The notes below the pieces were generated by a model, which was not told the origin of the DNA, made no database searches, and saw only the letters and a program-made list of their open reading frames with translations. 38,989 bases of DNA from a virus: IMG/VR virus record IMGVR_UViG_3300010300_004031, positions 1-38,989 of that record; one strand, written 5' to 3'. The number at the start of each line of letters is the position of its first letter. The stretch's first letter is position 1. Shown piece by piece: positions 24,953 to 33,160 of this stretch. A program made the position numbers and the translations under genes.

Positions 24953-26065
24953 TTACACTAGTTCGGCTATATTTGTTTTGAAATAATCAATCAAGAATGT
25001 GCATAAAGTTTCATTATCTTCAATTAACTTGAATAAATTAGCCTCTCCTTGTATCTTTTCTGGTAGATCTGGAGCGGATTCCTCTACCAATTCTCTAAAT
25101 TCTTCTTCTATTGTGATCCAAGCACCTTTTTTGGTGACAAATTCCCACATATAAAGTAAATCTACCAATTCTTTCTCTACCCAAACTGATTTTCCACCAA
25201 CTCTACCATACCTAATTGGGTATGAAATGGTATTATTAGTCTTTTCGTTAGGTGATTTTTTAATTGTAGCTTTTGCCCAATGTCCAATAATTGGATTTGT
25301 TTTGGGATCTGGCTGTTTAATTGATGGATTTTGCAAAATTAGGTCTGATTTGAATCTTGGTTCAAACTCTATGATATAATTAGCGAAGTGTAACAATGCA
25401 TTTCCACCCGTTGCTGACGTCTGACGTATCGGAGCTTTCGTGTATGGGTCTAGTTTGATATCTGCCCTTACTTGGCTAATAAAAATGGCCATATGACCCC
25501 TTTTTGCAAGAGATATGGACATTCTTTTCATAAAGTTAGCCGCAATTACAGCTCCACCTGCAACTTTGTTAGAATCATAGAAAGATTTATCAATATCTTG
25601 TTTAGATATTAAACCATCTACAGAATCTAGGATAAAACAATATTGGTGTTCATCTTCATTTTGCTCTACCAAAGTCTTGATTGCATCAACAACAACCTCG
25701 TAAATATTACTTTCAAAGACGAAACAGGTGCCTGTTTTCCATTCTTTTGCATCATATACAAACTTAATGCCAGATCTAGCCACCATTTCATTAGATAAGC
25801 GACCTTCAGCTTTGATATAAAAACCTTTAGCTTTTTTCTGGGTATTAAGCATATTTTTCATAACTTCCAAAGCGGCACTAGTCTTACCACCTTCGTTCAT
25901 GCCCACAAATCTGTGTAATCCTGGGCCAAATCCACCATTTAGGTTTAAATCAAGCTGTAAGGAGCCGCTTGACGCTTTGTAATCTACTGATTTCTCAAAG
26001 TTGTAATGATCGTCCTTCTTTGCTTTGAGAAACTTATCTAATATTTCTGAATCTATATCACTCAT
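24953..26065 (-). CDS. recA: RecA-family recombinase
   Basis: A 370-residue ATP-dependent strand-exchange protein of the RecA/UvsX family. Walker A is GMNEGGKT (55-62), divergent from the bacterial GPESSGKT but fitting GxxxxGKT. FYIKAEGRLS (82-91) matches the RecA FIDAEHALD stretch with changes, Walker B is FILDSVDGL (D147), and SQVRADI...TSATGGNALLHFANYIIEF matches the L2/monomer-contact region. The sequence is distant from host-type RecA, as expected of a phage lineage. It is coupled to the upstream small gene by ATGA, under a leaderless promoter before that gene. The next gene, the barrel protein, begins 36 nt after its stop. It likely works with the annealing candidate and nucleases in recombination-dependent replication or repair. 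Confidence 0.9.
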   Translation of the reverse strand: MSDIDSEILDKFLKAKKDDHYNFEKSVDYKASSGSLQLDLNLNGGFGPGLHRFVGMNEGGKTSAALEVMKNMLNTQKKAKGFYIKAEGRLSNEMVARSGIKFVYDAKEWKTGTCFVFESNIYEVVVDAIKTLVEQNEDEHQYCFILDSVDGLISKQDIDKSFYDSNKVAGGAVIAANFMKRMSISLAKRGHMAIFISQVRADIKLDPYTKAPIRQTSATGGNALLHFANYIIEFEPRFKSDLILQNPSIKQPDPKTNPIIGHWAKATIKKSPNEKTNNTISYPIRYGRVGGKSVWVEKELVDLLYMWEFVTKKGAWITIEEEFRELVEESAPDLPEKIQGEANLFKLIEDNETLCTFLIDYFKTNIAELV

Positions 26066-26424
26066 TTAAATAAATCTTTTGTATTTTTCGGTTTATTATA
26101 TATGGACTCATAGTCTTTTCCACATTTTTCTGATATATCATAGATTGTATATTTTGAAAAGTCAACTTTAAAGTTGAAATTTTTCCATTTTCTGTCCATT
26201 GTTTCTTTGAGAGCGTCAGATACTAGGTATGCAAGGCTATCATATTTCTTAGGAAAAGTTACAATTTGTAAGAATTCTAGAGAATAACGCTCCTCTAATT
26301 TTTTTAGAAACATCATTTCCCTAGACCAAAATGCTCTTTTGCCAGTTTTGGGTATTTCTATCAATCTACCTAATATTTCCTTTTTATTTAGGGTTGATTG
26401 GTTTTTGTTCGTCTTGTTTGTCAT
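26062..26424 (-). CDS. Hypothetical protein, 120 aa, first gene of the RecA unit
   Basis: I do not recognise this protein. It is basic, mostly helical, with GKRAFWSREMMFLKKLEERY near the start, a hydrophobic stretch YDSLAYLVSDALKETM, and a C-terminus with SKYTIYDISEKCGKDYESIYN. No catalytic motif, signal peptide or membrane segment is visible. Its ATGA overlap with recA and a shared promoter suggest that the two are made together, so a recombination mediator or a DNA-binding partner is possible but unproven. Its start lies 41 nt inside the end of the GT2 gene, and the promoter -35 is also inside that gene. This indicates a separate, replication-timed transcript. Confidence 0.68.
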   Translation of the reverse strand: MTNKTNKNQSTLNKKEILGRLIEIPKTGKRAFWSREMMFLKKLEERYSLEFLQIVTFPKKYDSLAYLVSDALKETMDRKWKNFNFKVDFSKYTIYDISEKCGKDYESIYNKPKNTKDLFK

Positions 26425-27340
26425 AATAGGGACTATGATATACTTTTAAGTTTTTGTCAAGTCTATTTTCTAAATATTGTTTTCTAAAGTCATCTTCAAC
26501 TTCCCAAGCGCCTTGTAGTCTGCGAATTTCGTAATTCGCTGTAGAGTGACTCATGCCACGGTGCAATAATAAAACATCTGATGAATAAATAATATTCTTG
26601 CCATTTTTAAACAAATCATAAAGAAATAATAGATCTTCTCCTGTTTTTAATGTTTCATCATATTTAATGTTCATTAAGGTTTCAACTTTGACAATTGGGT
26701 GTCCATAAGCTACGGTTAACTTTCCTTTATGACGTGCATAAACATCTCCTATATTCTTTTCTGAAAATTTTATAGATGTTACTTTACTAACTGGTTCAAA
26801 ACGAGCCGCAGGTTTCTTTTGTTTGTGCATAAAAGATTCTACGTTTTCAAAAGCTTCTTTAATTATTGAGCTTTTTTCTTGATGATCTTTTTTGCGAGTG
26901 ACTTCTTGTAAAGCTGTTTCACCTTCAACAAATCCAATTGGATCAACATGCCAAATTTGTGAGTGAATAAAACAATCTGGTTGATGTTTTTTAATACATT
27001 CTTGTGCGTATTCTAATCTAAATTTAAGAGAAATGTCGTCTATATCACAAAACATAATATATTCTGTTTCGCAAAATCTAGCGCCAAAATTTCTAGCAAA
27101 ACCAGGATTTTTTCTTTTTGGGTAAACATGATAATTGATTGGTATTGTTTTACCAGCAACTCTTATGTATTTTGGTTGTTTATCAAAATAATTTTTAGGT
27201 AAACCATTTGCGGAAATTATTAACTCATGAAATGGTACCGTTTGAAGAGCAATTGTGCGAAACGCATAATCTAAAAAGTGTACGTCTCTATCGCAACAAG
27301 TAATACATACGCTAAAATAATTATTGTAATTGAAGGTCAT
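26384..27340 (-). CDS. GT2 (GT-A fold) glycosyltransferase
   Basis: A 318-residue family-2-type glycosyltransferase, transferring a sugar from a nucleotide donor in the cytoplasm. The N-terminal strand SVCITCCDRD, the GFARNFGARFCETEY segment and the metal-binding DxD in MFCDIDDIS (D99, D101) are typical. TGEDLLFLYDLF near residue 235 supplies the ED motif of the acceptor side. There are no membrane helices. It ends the leftward sugar island, overlapping the dehydratase gene by 20 nt upstream; the RecA unit starts inside its 3' end. Donor sugar is unknown; a GDP-sugar made through the adjacent dehydratase is a natural candidate. Confidence 0.85.
   Translation of the reverse strand: MTFNYNNYFSVCITCCDRDVHFLDYAFRTIALQTVPFHELIISANGLPKNYFDKQPKYIRVAGKTIPINYHVYPKRKNPGFARNFGARFCETEYIMFCDIDDISLKFRLEYAQECIKKHQPDCFIHSQIWHVDPIGFVEGETALQEVTRKKDHQEKSSIIKEAFENVESFMHKQKKPAARFEPVSKVTSIKFSEKNIGDVYARHKGKLTVAYGHPIVKVETLMNIKYDETLKTGEDLLFLYDLFKNGKNIIYSSDVLLLHRGMSHSTANYEIRRLQGAWEVEDDFRKQYLENRLDKNLKVYHSPYYDKQDEQKPINPK
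26432..26460 (-). promoter_or_regulatory. Leaderless promoter of the RecA unit
   Basis: On the minus strand a perfect TTGACA (26455-26460), a 17-nt spacer and CATAGT (26432-26437), then 7 nt to ATG 26424. Both boxes lie inside the 3' end of the GT2 coding region. Geometry matches the promoter before the PHP gene. Confidence 0.62.
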
Positions 27341-28355
27341 TTTCTACCATTCTTCGAACAAGAGTATCAAAGTTTACACCGTTTTCCCAGCCTAAATCTT
27401 TTCTAGCTTCCGAAGAATCTCCCAAGAGAAGCTCTACTTCTGCTGGGCGATAGAATTTTGAATTAATTTTCAATAAAGTATCTCCAGTTTCTGAATGTAA
27501 GAGCACTGTATCCATTGGATCTTTGGCCTCACTCCAAATTACTGGAATACCAGCGTACTCAAAAGATTTTTCAACAAACTCTTTAACCGAATGTGTTTCT
27601 CCAGATGCTAATAAATAATCTTTTGGAAGAGGTTGTTTTAACATTAACCAAACAGCTCTGACAAAGTCTTCTGCGTGACTCCAATCTCTTTTAGCTTCCA
27701 AATTTCCAAGTTCAAAATATTCTGGCGTCTTACCTTCTGTAAGTTGTTTTTTAATTCTAGCTACATTCATTGTAATTTTTCTTGTAACAAATTCTTCGCC
27801 ACGACGCTCTGATTCGTGATTAAATAAATAACCTTGGACAGCGAATAAATCATAAGAGTCTCGCCAAACTTTTACAATCTGTCTTGCAGCAACTTTGGAT
27901 GCACCATACGGACTGCGAGGTCTTGAAGGGTGCGCTAAATCTTGTGGGCTATAAACAACATCTCCAAACTCTTCGGATGAACCAGCGTTGTAATAACGGC
28001 ATTTGGGGCAATGTTTTCTTATGGCTTCTAGTTGATGCAAAACAGCCATTGTATTGTTTTGGAAATGATTGACTGGCATTTTCCAACTTAAGCCTACAAA
28101 TGAATTTGCTGCAAAATTCATAAAGTAATCTGGTTTAACCTCTTCTAAACAAGCGTTAATACTGTGCTCATCACCCAAGTCCATTTCTATTAAATGAAAT
28201 CTAGGATTAAGTTTGAGGTGTTCTATATGTTGGTGGTTGGGAACGCTTAGTCTACGAATTGCACCATATACCTCAACGTTTGTATATTTTAACAAAAACT
28301 CGGCCATATAAGAACCGACTTGACCTGTAACACCTGTGACTATTGCTTTACTCAT
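27321..28355 (-). CDS. gmd: GDP-mannose 4,6-dehydratase
   Basis: A 344-residue SDR enzyme that would convert GDP-D-mannose to GDP-4-keto-6-deoxy-D-mannose, precursor of GDP-fucose, GDP-rhamnose and related sugars. The NAD(P)-binding loop is TGVTGQVGSYMAE (7-19), the catalytic region is SSEEF (126-130) with YGASK (Y150, K154), and the family-specific NHESERRGEEFVTRKIT and LGNLEAKRDWSHAEDFV are nearly canonical. The length is normal for Gmd. No GDP-fucose synthase or other enzyme for the next step was recognised with certainty, so the product may be finished by a host enzyme or by the GalE-like protein two genes upstream. Confidence 0.93.
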   Translation of the reverse strand: MSKAIVTGVTGQVGSYMAEFLLKYTNVEVYGAIRRLSVPNHQHIEHLKLNPRFHLIEMDLGDEHSINACLEEVKPDYFMNFAANSFVGLSWKMPVNHFQNNTMAVLHQLEAIRKHCPKCRYYNAGSSEEFGDVVYSPQDLAHPSRPRSPYGASKVAARQIVKVWRDSYDLFAVQGYLFNHESERRGEEFVTRKITMNVARIKKQLTEGKTPEYFELGNLEAKRDWSHAEDFVRAVWLMLKQPLPKDYLLASGETHSVKEFVEKSFEYAGIPVIWSEAKDPMDTVLLHSETGDTLLKINSKFYRPAEVELLLGDSSEARKDLGWENGVNFDTLVRRMVENDLQLQ

Positions 28356-28932
28356 ATTTCTTTGTTGCTAAAGTATTCATAACATCGCTTTGAAGCGTGT
28401 AGTTAAAACTATCTAGTTTAGAAAGAACTTCTGAATGTTTAAGACCTGGATTATGGACACCACTAGCATGTCTGTGTTCGTAAAATATTTGACCTATATC
28501 ATATTTTGTTAAGTCAATAGATAAAATTAAATCCGCATCTATACCTTCTGCGTCTATAAAAAGACAATCTATCTTTCCTTCAATTTTATCTAATAAGTCA
28601 TTGATTTTTAGAGCTTGTATTGTTTTTTCTTCAATTTCATTATGCTCATGATCAACAACATGTTTTTTTAAAACTGAAGCATGTCCACACATTTCTTCCG
28701 CATCTGTTGGGATGTATAGTGTAATTGTGTCTTCGTTGTAATCATTGTCGACTATTGCGGCATTAATAAATATAGCTCTATCTTTAAGAAACTTGTATTT
28801 CTTTTTTGCTACACCAACAGCATCCTCTAAGGCATCTATACAATAAAAATTTTCAACTTTATCAGATTCTTTAGTGATAAATTCGTTAACGTGATCTTCG
28901 CAATTGTGGCATCCTATCTGTATGATATTCAT
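28348..28932 (-). CDS. FkbM-type methyltransferase (first of two)
   Basis: A 194-residue SAM-dependent methyltransferase-like protein of the FkbM type, which methylates hydroxyls on sugars or polyketides. The N-terminal IIQIGCHNC replaces the usual SAM-binding glycine-rich strand, YCIDALEDA supplies the acidic ribose contact, and CLFIDAEGIDADLILSID is the characteristic FkbM core. A short segment QIFYEHRHA follows. It overlaps gmd by 8 nt and follows the epimerase gene after 1 nt. The likely role is O-methyl capping of the phage-directed glycan. A second FkbM protein of the same length lies at 36740-37324, but the two share little sequence beyond the core motif. Confidence 0.75.
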   Translation of the reverse strand: MNIIQIGCHNCEDHVNEFITKESDKVENFYCIDALEDAVGVAKKKYKFLKDRAIFINAAIVDNDYNEDTITLYIPTDAEEMCGHASVLKKHVVDHEHNEIEEKTIQALKINDLLDKIEGKIDCLFIDAEGIDADLILSIDLTKYDIGQIFYEHRHASGVHNPGLKHSEVLSKLDSFNYTLQSDVMNTLATKKYE

Positions 28933-28933
28933 T

Positions 28934-29935
28934 TTATTTCCAATATTTATAAATTCCTTTTTCTACTTCGTAGTTTATTGTTTTAACTTCTCTTTGTTTC
29001 TCTTTAATAGCCCAATCAAACATTTTTTCAACTAATTTTTGTAAATTTGTTTCATCTTTAAAATTTAAAATATCTTTAGCTTTAGTGTGATCACAAAAAG
29101 CGTGTTTTGCTTCGTGTCTTGGCTCATCGTGGATAATAGACGCTTTGATATTGTATTTGAGTGCAGTATCAACTACTAAATTTGCCACCTCGTTTAATGA
29201 AAAATATTTATCAGCCCCTATATTAAAAATTTTCCCTTCATATTCTTCTATCAACATTTCCATTGGCTCCATATAATATTCTATATCGGAAAAAGCTCTA
29301 GTCTGTTCTCCGTCTCCATATATAATTAATGGTTCACCGTTAATAGCTCTTCTAATAAAAATTCCAATAACATTTCTATATCTATCCCAAATATTTTGAT
29401 ATATACCTAAAACATTATGAGGTCTAACGATATTGTATTTAAGACCAAATTGTTCAGAAGCTTGCTGTATATCTAATTCTACTGCGTATTTAGCGATACC
29501 GTATGGATCAATTGGATCTTGCTTCATTTCTTCTGTAAATGGTGGTTTTTGTTTACCATAAACCGCCATAGAAGATGTGAATATTAATTTAGCATCGTGT
29601 TTAATACATTCGTTAATAATGACAGCTGAAGCAACAACATTGTTGTTGTAGTTATATACTCTAATAAATGGAGATAAACCTTCAGCGGCATAAGCTGCAA
29701 AATGAAAAACAGCTTGAGGCTTAAATCTGTCAAAAATAGATGCAACAACACTTTCGTCTTTTTCTAAGTTGGTAGGAAAAAAATAAAAGTTTTTATGTTC
29801 GGGTAAAAAATCTTGATACCCTCCAGAGAGATCATCTATACCTACAACTACATAACCTTTTTCTAAAAGATGTCTAGAAAAATTTGCACCCAACAAACCT
29901 GCGGCACCTGTAATTAGTATAACTTTTCGCTTCAT
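28934..29935 (-). CDS. NAD-dependent sugar epimerase/dehydratase (GalE-like)
   Basis: A 333-residue extended SDR enzyme acting on a nucleotide sugar. The NAD-binding TGAAGLLGANFSRHL opens the protein, FHFAAYAAEGLS and TSSMAVYG lead to the catalytic YGIAK (Tyr and Lys), and IVRPHNVLGIYQ and GDGEQTRAFSDIEY match the UDP-sugar 4-epimerase branch. Length and motif order resemble UDP-glucose or UDP-glucuronate 4-epimerases. The exact substrate is uncertain. It lies between the GT9 gene (gap 19 nt) and an FkbM gene, inside the sugar operon. Confidence 0.85.
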   Translation of the reverse strand: MKRKVILITGAAGLLGANFSRHLLEKGYVVVGIDDLSGGYQDFLPEHKNFYFFPTNLEKDESVVASIFDRFKPQAVFHFAAYAAEGLSPFIRVYNYNNNVVASAVIINECIKHDAKLIFTSSMAVYGKQKPPFTEEMKQDPIDPYGIAKYAVELDIQQASEQFGLKYNIVRPHNVLGIYQNIWDRYRNVIGIFIRRAINGEPLIIYGDGEQTRAFSDIEYYMEPMEMLIEEYEGKIFNIGADKYFSLNEVANLVVDTALKYNIKASIIHDEPRHEAKHAFCDHTKAKDILNFKDETNLQKLVEKMFDWAIKEKQREVKTINYEVEKGIYKYWK

Positions 29936-29954
29936 GTACTATCTTAAAATATTT

Positions 29955-30803
29955 CTATGTATTTTCTATTATTTTTTCGGCAACTTGTTCTTCATTCAAG
30001 TATGGGTCTAAATTAATATGACCTTTATTTGGGAAAAGTACTTCTGGGCCTAGTTGAACCTCGTATGTTTTAGACATTTCTCCATTGAAACCAAATTTTT
30101 TGTGCATATGACAAGTACTTATAATACAACGAGTACCTAAACCAGATGCTAGATTAGCCATGCCTCCTTCTGCACCTATAAATAAATCACAGTTTTTTAT
30201 TATAGATCCCATTAATGCGTATCTTACGGGATCAACATCATAACCTCTGATATCCAAGTTAAGATTGGCGGTATTATAGGGCGATATGTTTATCAAGGAA
30301 TATTTATTAGTTTGTTCTAATATTGATATAATTTTTGAACAATCGCCTTGGGTATTTGTTTGTCCGTTGTTGTATTCTTCTATTGAATAATTCCATTTTC
30401 TCAAAGTCCAATCACCTTGATATGCTATTTTTAATTTATTTTTTGGTAAGCAATTTAGAAAAAGTTTACCAAGGTTATCTACATCTTCTTCTAAACTTAG
30501 GTTAAATTCTGTAGATAGATTTTTTAAACCACAACTTTTTTGAAACTGTATAGTTGGAGCTATACTTTTATCTTCTATGATAGGCATTTCAAATACTTCA
30601 TCATATTGAGATTCGTCTTCAACTTTATTAAAAAATATATTGTCAACAAATTTATTTGCATTTATAATTCTTATTGGTTGAGGTCTATATGTAAGAAAAT
30701 CAACAACTTCAAATCCGAGTTCTTCTTTTAATTTTTGGGGCAAGGATAGTGCAAAAAAAGTATCACCTATCCAACCAGTGGCTTTTATTAAACATTTTTT
30801 CAT
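29955..30803 (-). CDS. GT9 glycosyltransferase (heptosyltransferase-like)
   Basis: A 282-residue GT-B protein with both GT9 halves: the N-terminal KATGWIGDTFFALSLPQKL and the donor-side CDLFIGAEGGMANLASGLG followed by CIIS. GT9 contains the ADP-heptose:LPS heptosyltransferases, so it could use the product of the HldE/HldD-type enzymes encoded upstream in the same operon. At 282 residues it is shorter than typical bacterial enzymes (about 320-350). It overlaps the DUF5672 gene by ATGA. It has no close resemblance to the split GT9 at 9358-10800, so the phage carries two different GT9 proteins. Confidence 0.78.
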   Translation of the reverse strand: MKKCLIKATGWIGDTFFALSLPQKLKEELGFEVVDFLTYRPQPIRIINANKFVDNIFFNKVEDESQYDEVFEMPIIEDKSIAPTIQFQKSCGLKNLSTEFNLSLEEDVDNLGKLFLNCLPKNKLKIAYQGDWTLRKWNYSIEEYNNGQTNTQGDCSKIISILEQTNKYSLINISPYNTANLNLDIRGYDVDPVRYALMGSIIKNCDLFIGAEGGMANLASGLGTRCIISTCHMHKKFGFNGEMSKTYEVQLGPEVLFPNKGHINLDPYLNEEQVAEKIIENT

Positions 30804-31582
30804 TTTGTATTATATAACAGTCTTTTAATTAAAATTGAGAAAGCTCCTGGTATTTGATCTACACCGTGAAAACCTAAAGAAGCTAAAGGGTGTAATGGCT
30901 GAGTTTTAAATTGACCTTTTTCTAAAATATACATATCGTCTTCGTAAGAAAATTTAAATCCTACTTCCCCTTCACCAAACTTGCATCCGTTTTCTATAAA
31001 ATATTGATAATTATCTAAACATAAAAAAACATCTTCTGGATTAAAGTCGTAACTTACGACAGGTGTTTGTGGATTGTATTTTAATTTTGAGCTTAACTCT
31101 AAAAATTTTTTACTTCTAAGTGAAAATCCTCCATTACCACATAAGTGATGACATTCAAAATGTTCTGGATATTTTGTGCCAAAATCTTCTATTCTATAAT
31201 ATTTATTATCTCCAAAAACAAAAGGCCAAGGAGAACCTATATAATCATAATCTAAAAATTTATCATCCCAATTTTCACCGCATAATATAAACCCATCTGT
31301 TTGAAAAAGTATAACATATTCTGTATCAACATACTTATGTAAGTCTTCAACACAAAACCTGTTATAATCAACAGCTTGCATTGGATCTATTTTTACAAAT
31401 TCAATCTTTTCATCTAAAACACATTGGTTTTTATCTTGTGCCGAAAGTAATTTAACCGAACCAAATTCAAACCAGTTAGAAGCTAGTTTAACTATTCTAT
31501 TTACTAATTCGTGATTTTCTTTATCAACTGGTTTTTCTCTACCCATTATTGTTAAATAGGTAACGTTTGGTAATTTTTTCAT
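30800..31582 (-). CDS. DUF5672-type glycosyltransferase-like protein
   Basis: A 260-residue protein with the pattern of DUF5672, a family regarded as GT-A-like and found in sugar clusters. Visible signatures are VILFQTDGFILCGENWDDKF, YDYIGSPWPF, and the acceptor-side GNGGFSLRSKKFLEL, then FNPEDVFLC with an ED pair and a C-terminal LHPLASLGFHGV. The QTDG stretch stands where a DxD-type metal site would be. There is no signal peptide or membrane segment. It is coupled by ATGA overlaps on both sides, to the GT90 gene upstream and the GT9 gene downstream. It probably adds one residue to the glycan; donor unknown. Confidence 0.78.
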   Translation of the reverse strand: MKKLPNVTYLTIMGREKPVDKENHELVNRIVKLASNWFEFGSVKLLSAQDKNQCVLDEKIEFVKIDPMQAVDYNRFCVEDLHKYVDTEYVILFQTDGFILCGENWDDKFLDYDYIGSPWPFVFGDNKYYRIEDFGTKYPEHFECHHLCGNGGFSLRSKKFLELSSKLKYNPQTPVVSYDFNPEDVFLCLDNYQYFIENGCKFGEGEVGFKFSYEDDMYILEKGQFKTQPLHPLASLGFHGVDQIPGAFSILIKRLLYNTK

Positions 31583-32508
31583 TCGTTATATAATTTGTTA
31601 TATTCAAGCAATAAAGTTCTGCAATATTCTTCGTGTGTTTCGGGTTCTAATAAAATTTTAGAAAACGATTTTTGTTTTTCCTTAACTTCTTTGATGTTAA
31701 TTTTTGTGTGATCTTTATTTATAAACTCATCTTCTGTAAATTCTGGTACTATACCTTCTTTTTGTATGTATCTGTAATACCAGAGTAATTTTGGAATCTC
31801 ATTGGGTTTCATATGGCAAAGAACCGAGTTTGAACCAAGTGCCCAAAAGTTTCTATCCCAAGCTGATGTGTGGCCATACATATCTAAGATATATTTATAT
31901 TTAAAGTGGGCTTCTTTATCTAAGTAATCACCAGCTATTAAATCTATATCGTAACCCATATAATCAAAAGCTTCTTTATTATGATTTAGGAATTGTGATA
32001 TTTTTGAATTTATGTGTTCAACACTTGCTGTATTTTTACAAAATTCTATTCTTTGATTAGTGAGTTGTTCGTTTAGTTTACCTGTATCTGTTCCTCTAAA
32101 AACCAAACTATCTTCTTTTAAATCAAAAGGTGTCGGGTCAAAGAAATTTTTACCTACATAAAAAGAACTATGTGGATCATTAATCCTAATGTTTAGGGAA
32201 TCTTCTGGACAAGCAAATTCAAAAATTGATAAATGAAATTTAGTATGTTCATCCTTGGTGTTTAAAATTATTTTGCAGTCTAAATTTAAACCCTGTGTAG
32301 ATCTTTGAATTAAATTAGCGGTAATGTTAATTCTTGTTGGATCTAGATAGTCATGTTTTTGCGCAACAGTAATTTCATTATTTTTTAAATGTAAGGTAAT
32401 GAAACCAGGGGGCAAATCAACTCTGTTGAAATATTTTATTGGAGCTATGTTTACATTGCTAAGAGATAAATCAATAGCGTCTTTAATCAAATTTTCTCTA
32501 GTAATCAT
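31579..32508 (-). CDS. GT90 (CAP10/LpsA-like) glycosyltransferase
   Basis: A 309-residue protein with the signature of glycosyltransferase family 90, which covers bacterial LPS-modifying transferases and eukaryotic CAP10/POGLUT enzymes. LVFRGTDTGK (135-144) fits the family's FRGSxTG motif, with R153 following in NQRIEFC. KYILDMYGHTSAWDRNFWAL followed by SNSVL and a downstream Trp (205-243) fits the KYxxxxDG...S.R...L.S.S donor region. The N-terminal ~120 residues are beta-rich and unassigned. The start is supported by the clearest Shine-Dalgarno sequence in the island (AGGAG, 6 nt before ATG). Likely a cytoplasmic LPS or virion-glycan transferase. Confidence 0.76.
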   Translation of the reverse strand: MITRENLIKDAIDLSLSNVNIAPIKYFNRVDLPPGFITLHLKNNEITVAQKHDYLDPTRINITANLIQRSTQGLNLDCKIILNTKDEHTKFHLSIFEFACPEDSLNIRINDPHSSFYVGKNFFDPTPFDLKEDSLVFRGTDTGKLNEQLTNQRIEFCKNTASVEHINSKISQFLNHNKEAFDYMGYDIDLIAGDYLDKEAHFKYKYILDMYGHTSAWDRNFWALGSNSVLCHMKPNEIPKLLWYYRYIQKEGIVPEFTEDEFINKDHTKINIKEVKEKQKSFSKILLEPETHEEYCRTLLLEYNKLYNE

Positions 32509-32868
32509 TTAATCTCCTTTGATTACTCTATAACTGTCTTCGTCAAAATGTTCTGTGGAAAATTCAAACATTTCTGTGTCTTCTAAACCTTCCATCTGAT
32601 GATGTAATCCAGTGTGCACCCAAAAATTATCACCAGGTTCTAGAATTACTTCTTTGCATTTTTCTATATCGGGGTTGTAGCCATATCTAACTAATAATTT
32701 ACCTTCTCTAATGTAAAAAACTTCATCTTTCTTTTCGTGATAATGCCAAGAACATTTTTTACCTTTAGCAAACCATAAAATCTTTCCACAGTATTCTTGT
32801 TTATTTACAATCCACTTTTCGTAACCCCAACCTTTGGGAACAAACTTAATCTCTGAAAAATTCTTCAT
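32509..32868 (-). CDS. Cupin-fold protein, possible sugar isomerase or mannose-6-phosphate-isomerase-like
   Basis: A 119-residue single-domain cupin. The metal-binding motif 1 is WHYHEKKDEVFYIREG (two His and a Glu), and motif 2 is GDNFWVHTGLHHQM. The N-terminal PKGWGYEKWIV and the C-terminal FSTEHFDEDSYRV match the short cupins that accompany nucleotide-sugar genes. Candidate activities are isomerisation or epimerisation of a sugar phosphate. It might stand in for the missing GmhA isomerase step of heptose synthesis, but that would need an unrelated fold to do the reaction and is speculative. It overlaps the HAD gene by 23 nt and precedes the GT90 gene directly. Confidence 0.75.
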   Translation of the reverse strand: MKNFSEIKFVPKGWGYEKWIVNKQEYCGKILWFAKGKKCSWHYHEKKDEVFYIREGKLLVRYGYNPDIEKCKEVILEPGDNFWVHTGLHHQMEGLEDTEMFEFSTEHFDEDSYRVIKGD

Positions 32869-33160
32869 CTTTTATTGCTTTATCGTCTATGTAAAAATCA
32901 CCAGCTGGTTTGCCCATGAATAACTTATGATACTTTACGCCCCATTTTTTCAACTGTTTTTCTGTTAATTCTTTAAAAAGGTTTGGATTGGTGTTATTTG
33001 AGCGTCCCATGCCTCTAGCTGTTAAAAAGATAATAGTATGACCCTCATCATATAGTTTGTTGATTTTTTCTATTCTGTCTTTTTTAGGTATTGAATCTTT
33101 GTAGTCTCCACCTTTTATTTGATAACAAATAGTTCCGTCTATATCAACCACGTATTTCAT
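32846..33160 (-). CDS. Small HAD-superfamily phosphatase
   Basis: A 104-residue HAD hydrolase without a cap domain. DIDGT (D6 nucleophile, D8 general acid) is motif I, FLTARG (~46-51) is motif II, and the C-terminal FYIDDKAI gives the motif IV aspartates, with K83 or K86 as the conserved lysine. It is far shorter than GmhB (about 190 residues) and lacks the GmhB zinc-binding cysteines. Even so, it lies between the HldD-like and cupin genes, where a heptose-bisphosphate phosphatase would be expected. It overlaps both neighbours (17 and 23 nt). Dephosphorylation of a sugar phosphate is the likely role. Confidence 0.78.
   Translation of the reverse strand: MKYVVDIDGTICYQIKGGDYKDSIPKKDRIEKINKLYDEGHTIIFLTARGMGRSNNTNPNLFKELTEKQLKKWGVKYHKLFMGKPAGDFYIDDKAIKDEEFFRD

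Noticed and set aside
24952-24958. GTGTAAA upstream of the outer-membrane protein gene
   Set aside because: Here GTG TAA is the last Val codon and stop of recA, and it is 35 nt from the ATG, not 7-8. Not counted with the motif set.
32846-33160. HAD protein as a true GmhB
   Set aside because: At 104 residues without a cap or zinc-binding cysteines it is not recognisably GmhB; only genomic position suggests that step.
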